This document shows positions 15,299 through 15,373 of a DNA stretch of 15,373 nucleotides, piece by piece. The stretch is taken from positions 1-15,373 of the forward strand of contig JAZUNS010000024.1 in NCBI GenBank assembly GCA_045604285.1, written 5' to 3'. Below the pieces are notes generated by a model that was not told the origin of the DNA, did not search any database, and was given only the letters and a program-made list of their open reading frames with translations. Made by a program: the position numbers and the translations under genes. This DNA comes from SIG636 sp045604285. GTDB lineage: Bacteria > Bacillota > Clostridia > Oscillospirales > CAG-382. Numbering within the stretch: the stretch's first letter is position 1; every line of letters starts with the position of its first letter.

Positions 15299-15373
15299 CA
15301 GACCGCTGACAAAGGCACAGAACACGAAAAATATAAAAAATCAATTACAAAAAAAGTTGAAAAGTCGGGAAAG

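Overview
The window looks like chromosomal DNA from a Gram-positive gut-type Clostridia (Bacillota), probably in or near the Oscillospirales. This is inferred from several signs. The two F-hand dockerins have the short helix style common in gut Clostridia. Several genes have strong Shine-Dalgarno sites with GTG or TTG starts. The exported proteins are lipoproteins. A metK-recD2 pair is present, and the permease is a LolD/FtsX-type fusion. No rRNA, tRNA, CRISPR array, insertion sequence or phage gene is visible.

Layout, left to right. (1) 1-172 is non-coding and holds two back-to-back perfect hairpins, the second with a U-rich tail. (2) 173-1896 (minus strand) is a two-component system, an OmpR-family response regulator followed by its histidine kinase with a 4-base overlap. 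(3) 1897-2042 is a divergent promoter region. Its rightward promoter has perfect sigma-A boxes. (4) 2043-6363 (plus) holds psd (phosphatidylserine decarboxylase), metK (S-adenosylmethionine synthetase) and recD2 (DNA helicase), with a hairpin between metK and recD2 and a strong terminator after recD2. (5) 6459-11218 (minus) is the accessory part. A von Willebrand factor A (VWA) lipoprotein is followed by two tandemly duplicated secreted proteins with N-terminal dockerins. (6) 11343-12395 (minus) is a trigger-factor-like peptidyl-prolyl isomerase anchored as a lipoprotein, with its own promoter and terminator. (7) 12526-15258 (plus) is a one-piece ABC transporter, ATPase fused to an FtsX-type permease with a large Met-rich outside domain.

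How the parts relate. The psd-metK-recD2 block is ordinary housekeeping. The interesting part is 6459-12395, four adjacent minus-strand genes for exported proteins. The VWA protein and both dockerin proteins share a roughly 90-residue PepSY-like C-terminal module. Each dockerin protein carries that module twice, alternating with a second repeated Tyr-rich module. The gap between the dockerin genes holds a decayed copy of the 3' end of the VWA gene. This shows that the duplicated unit began inside the VWA gene and covered the ribosome binding site and the dockerin gene. An exported folding factor lies directly upstream. A cell-surface assembly built on dockerin, VWA and PepSY-like modules is plausible but not shown: no cohesin partner or enzyme domain lies in the window.
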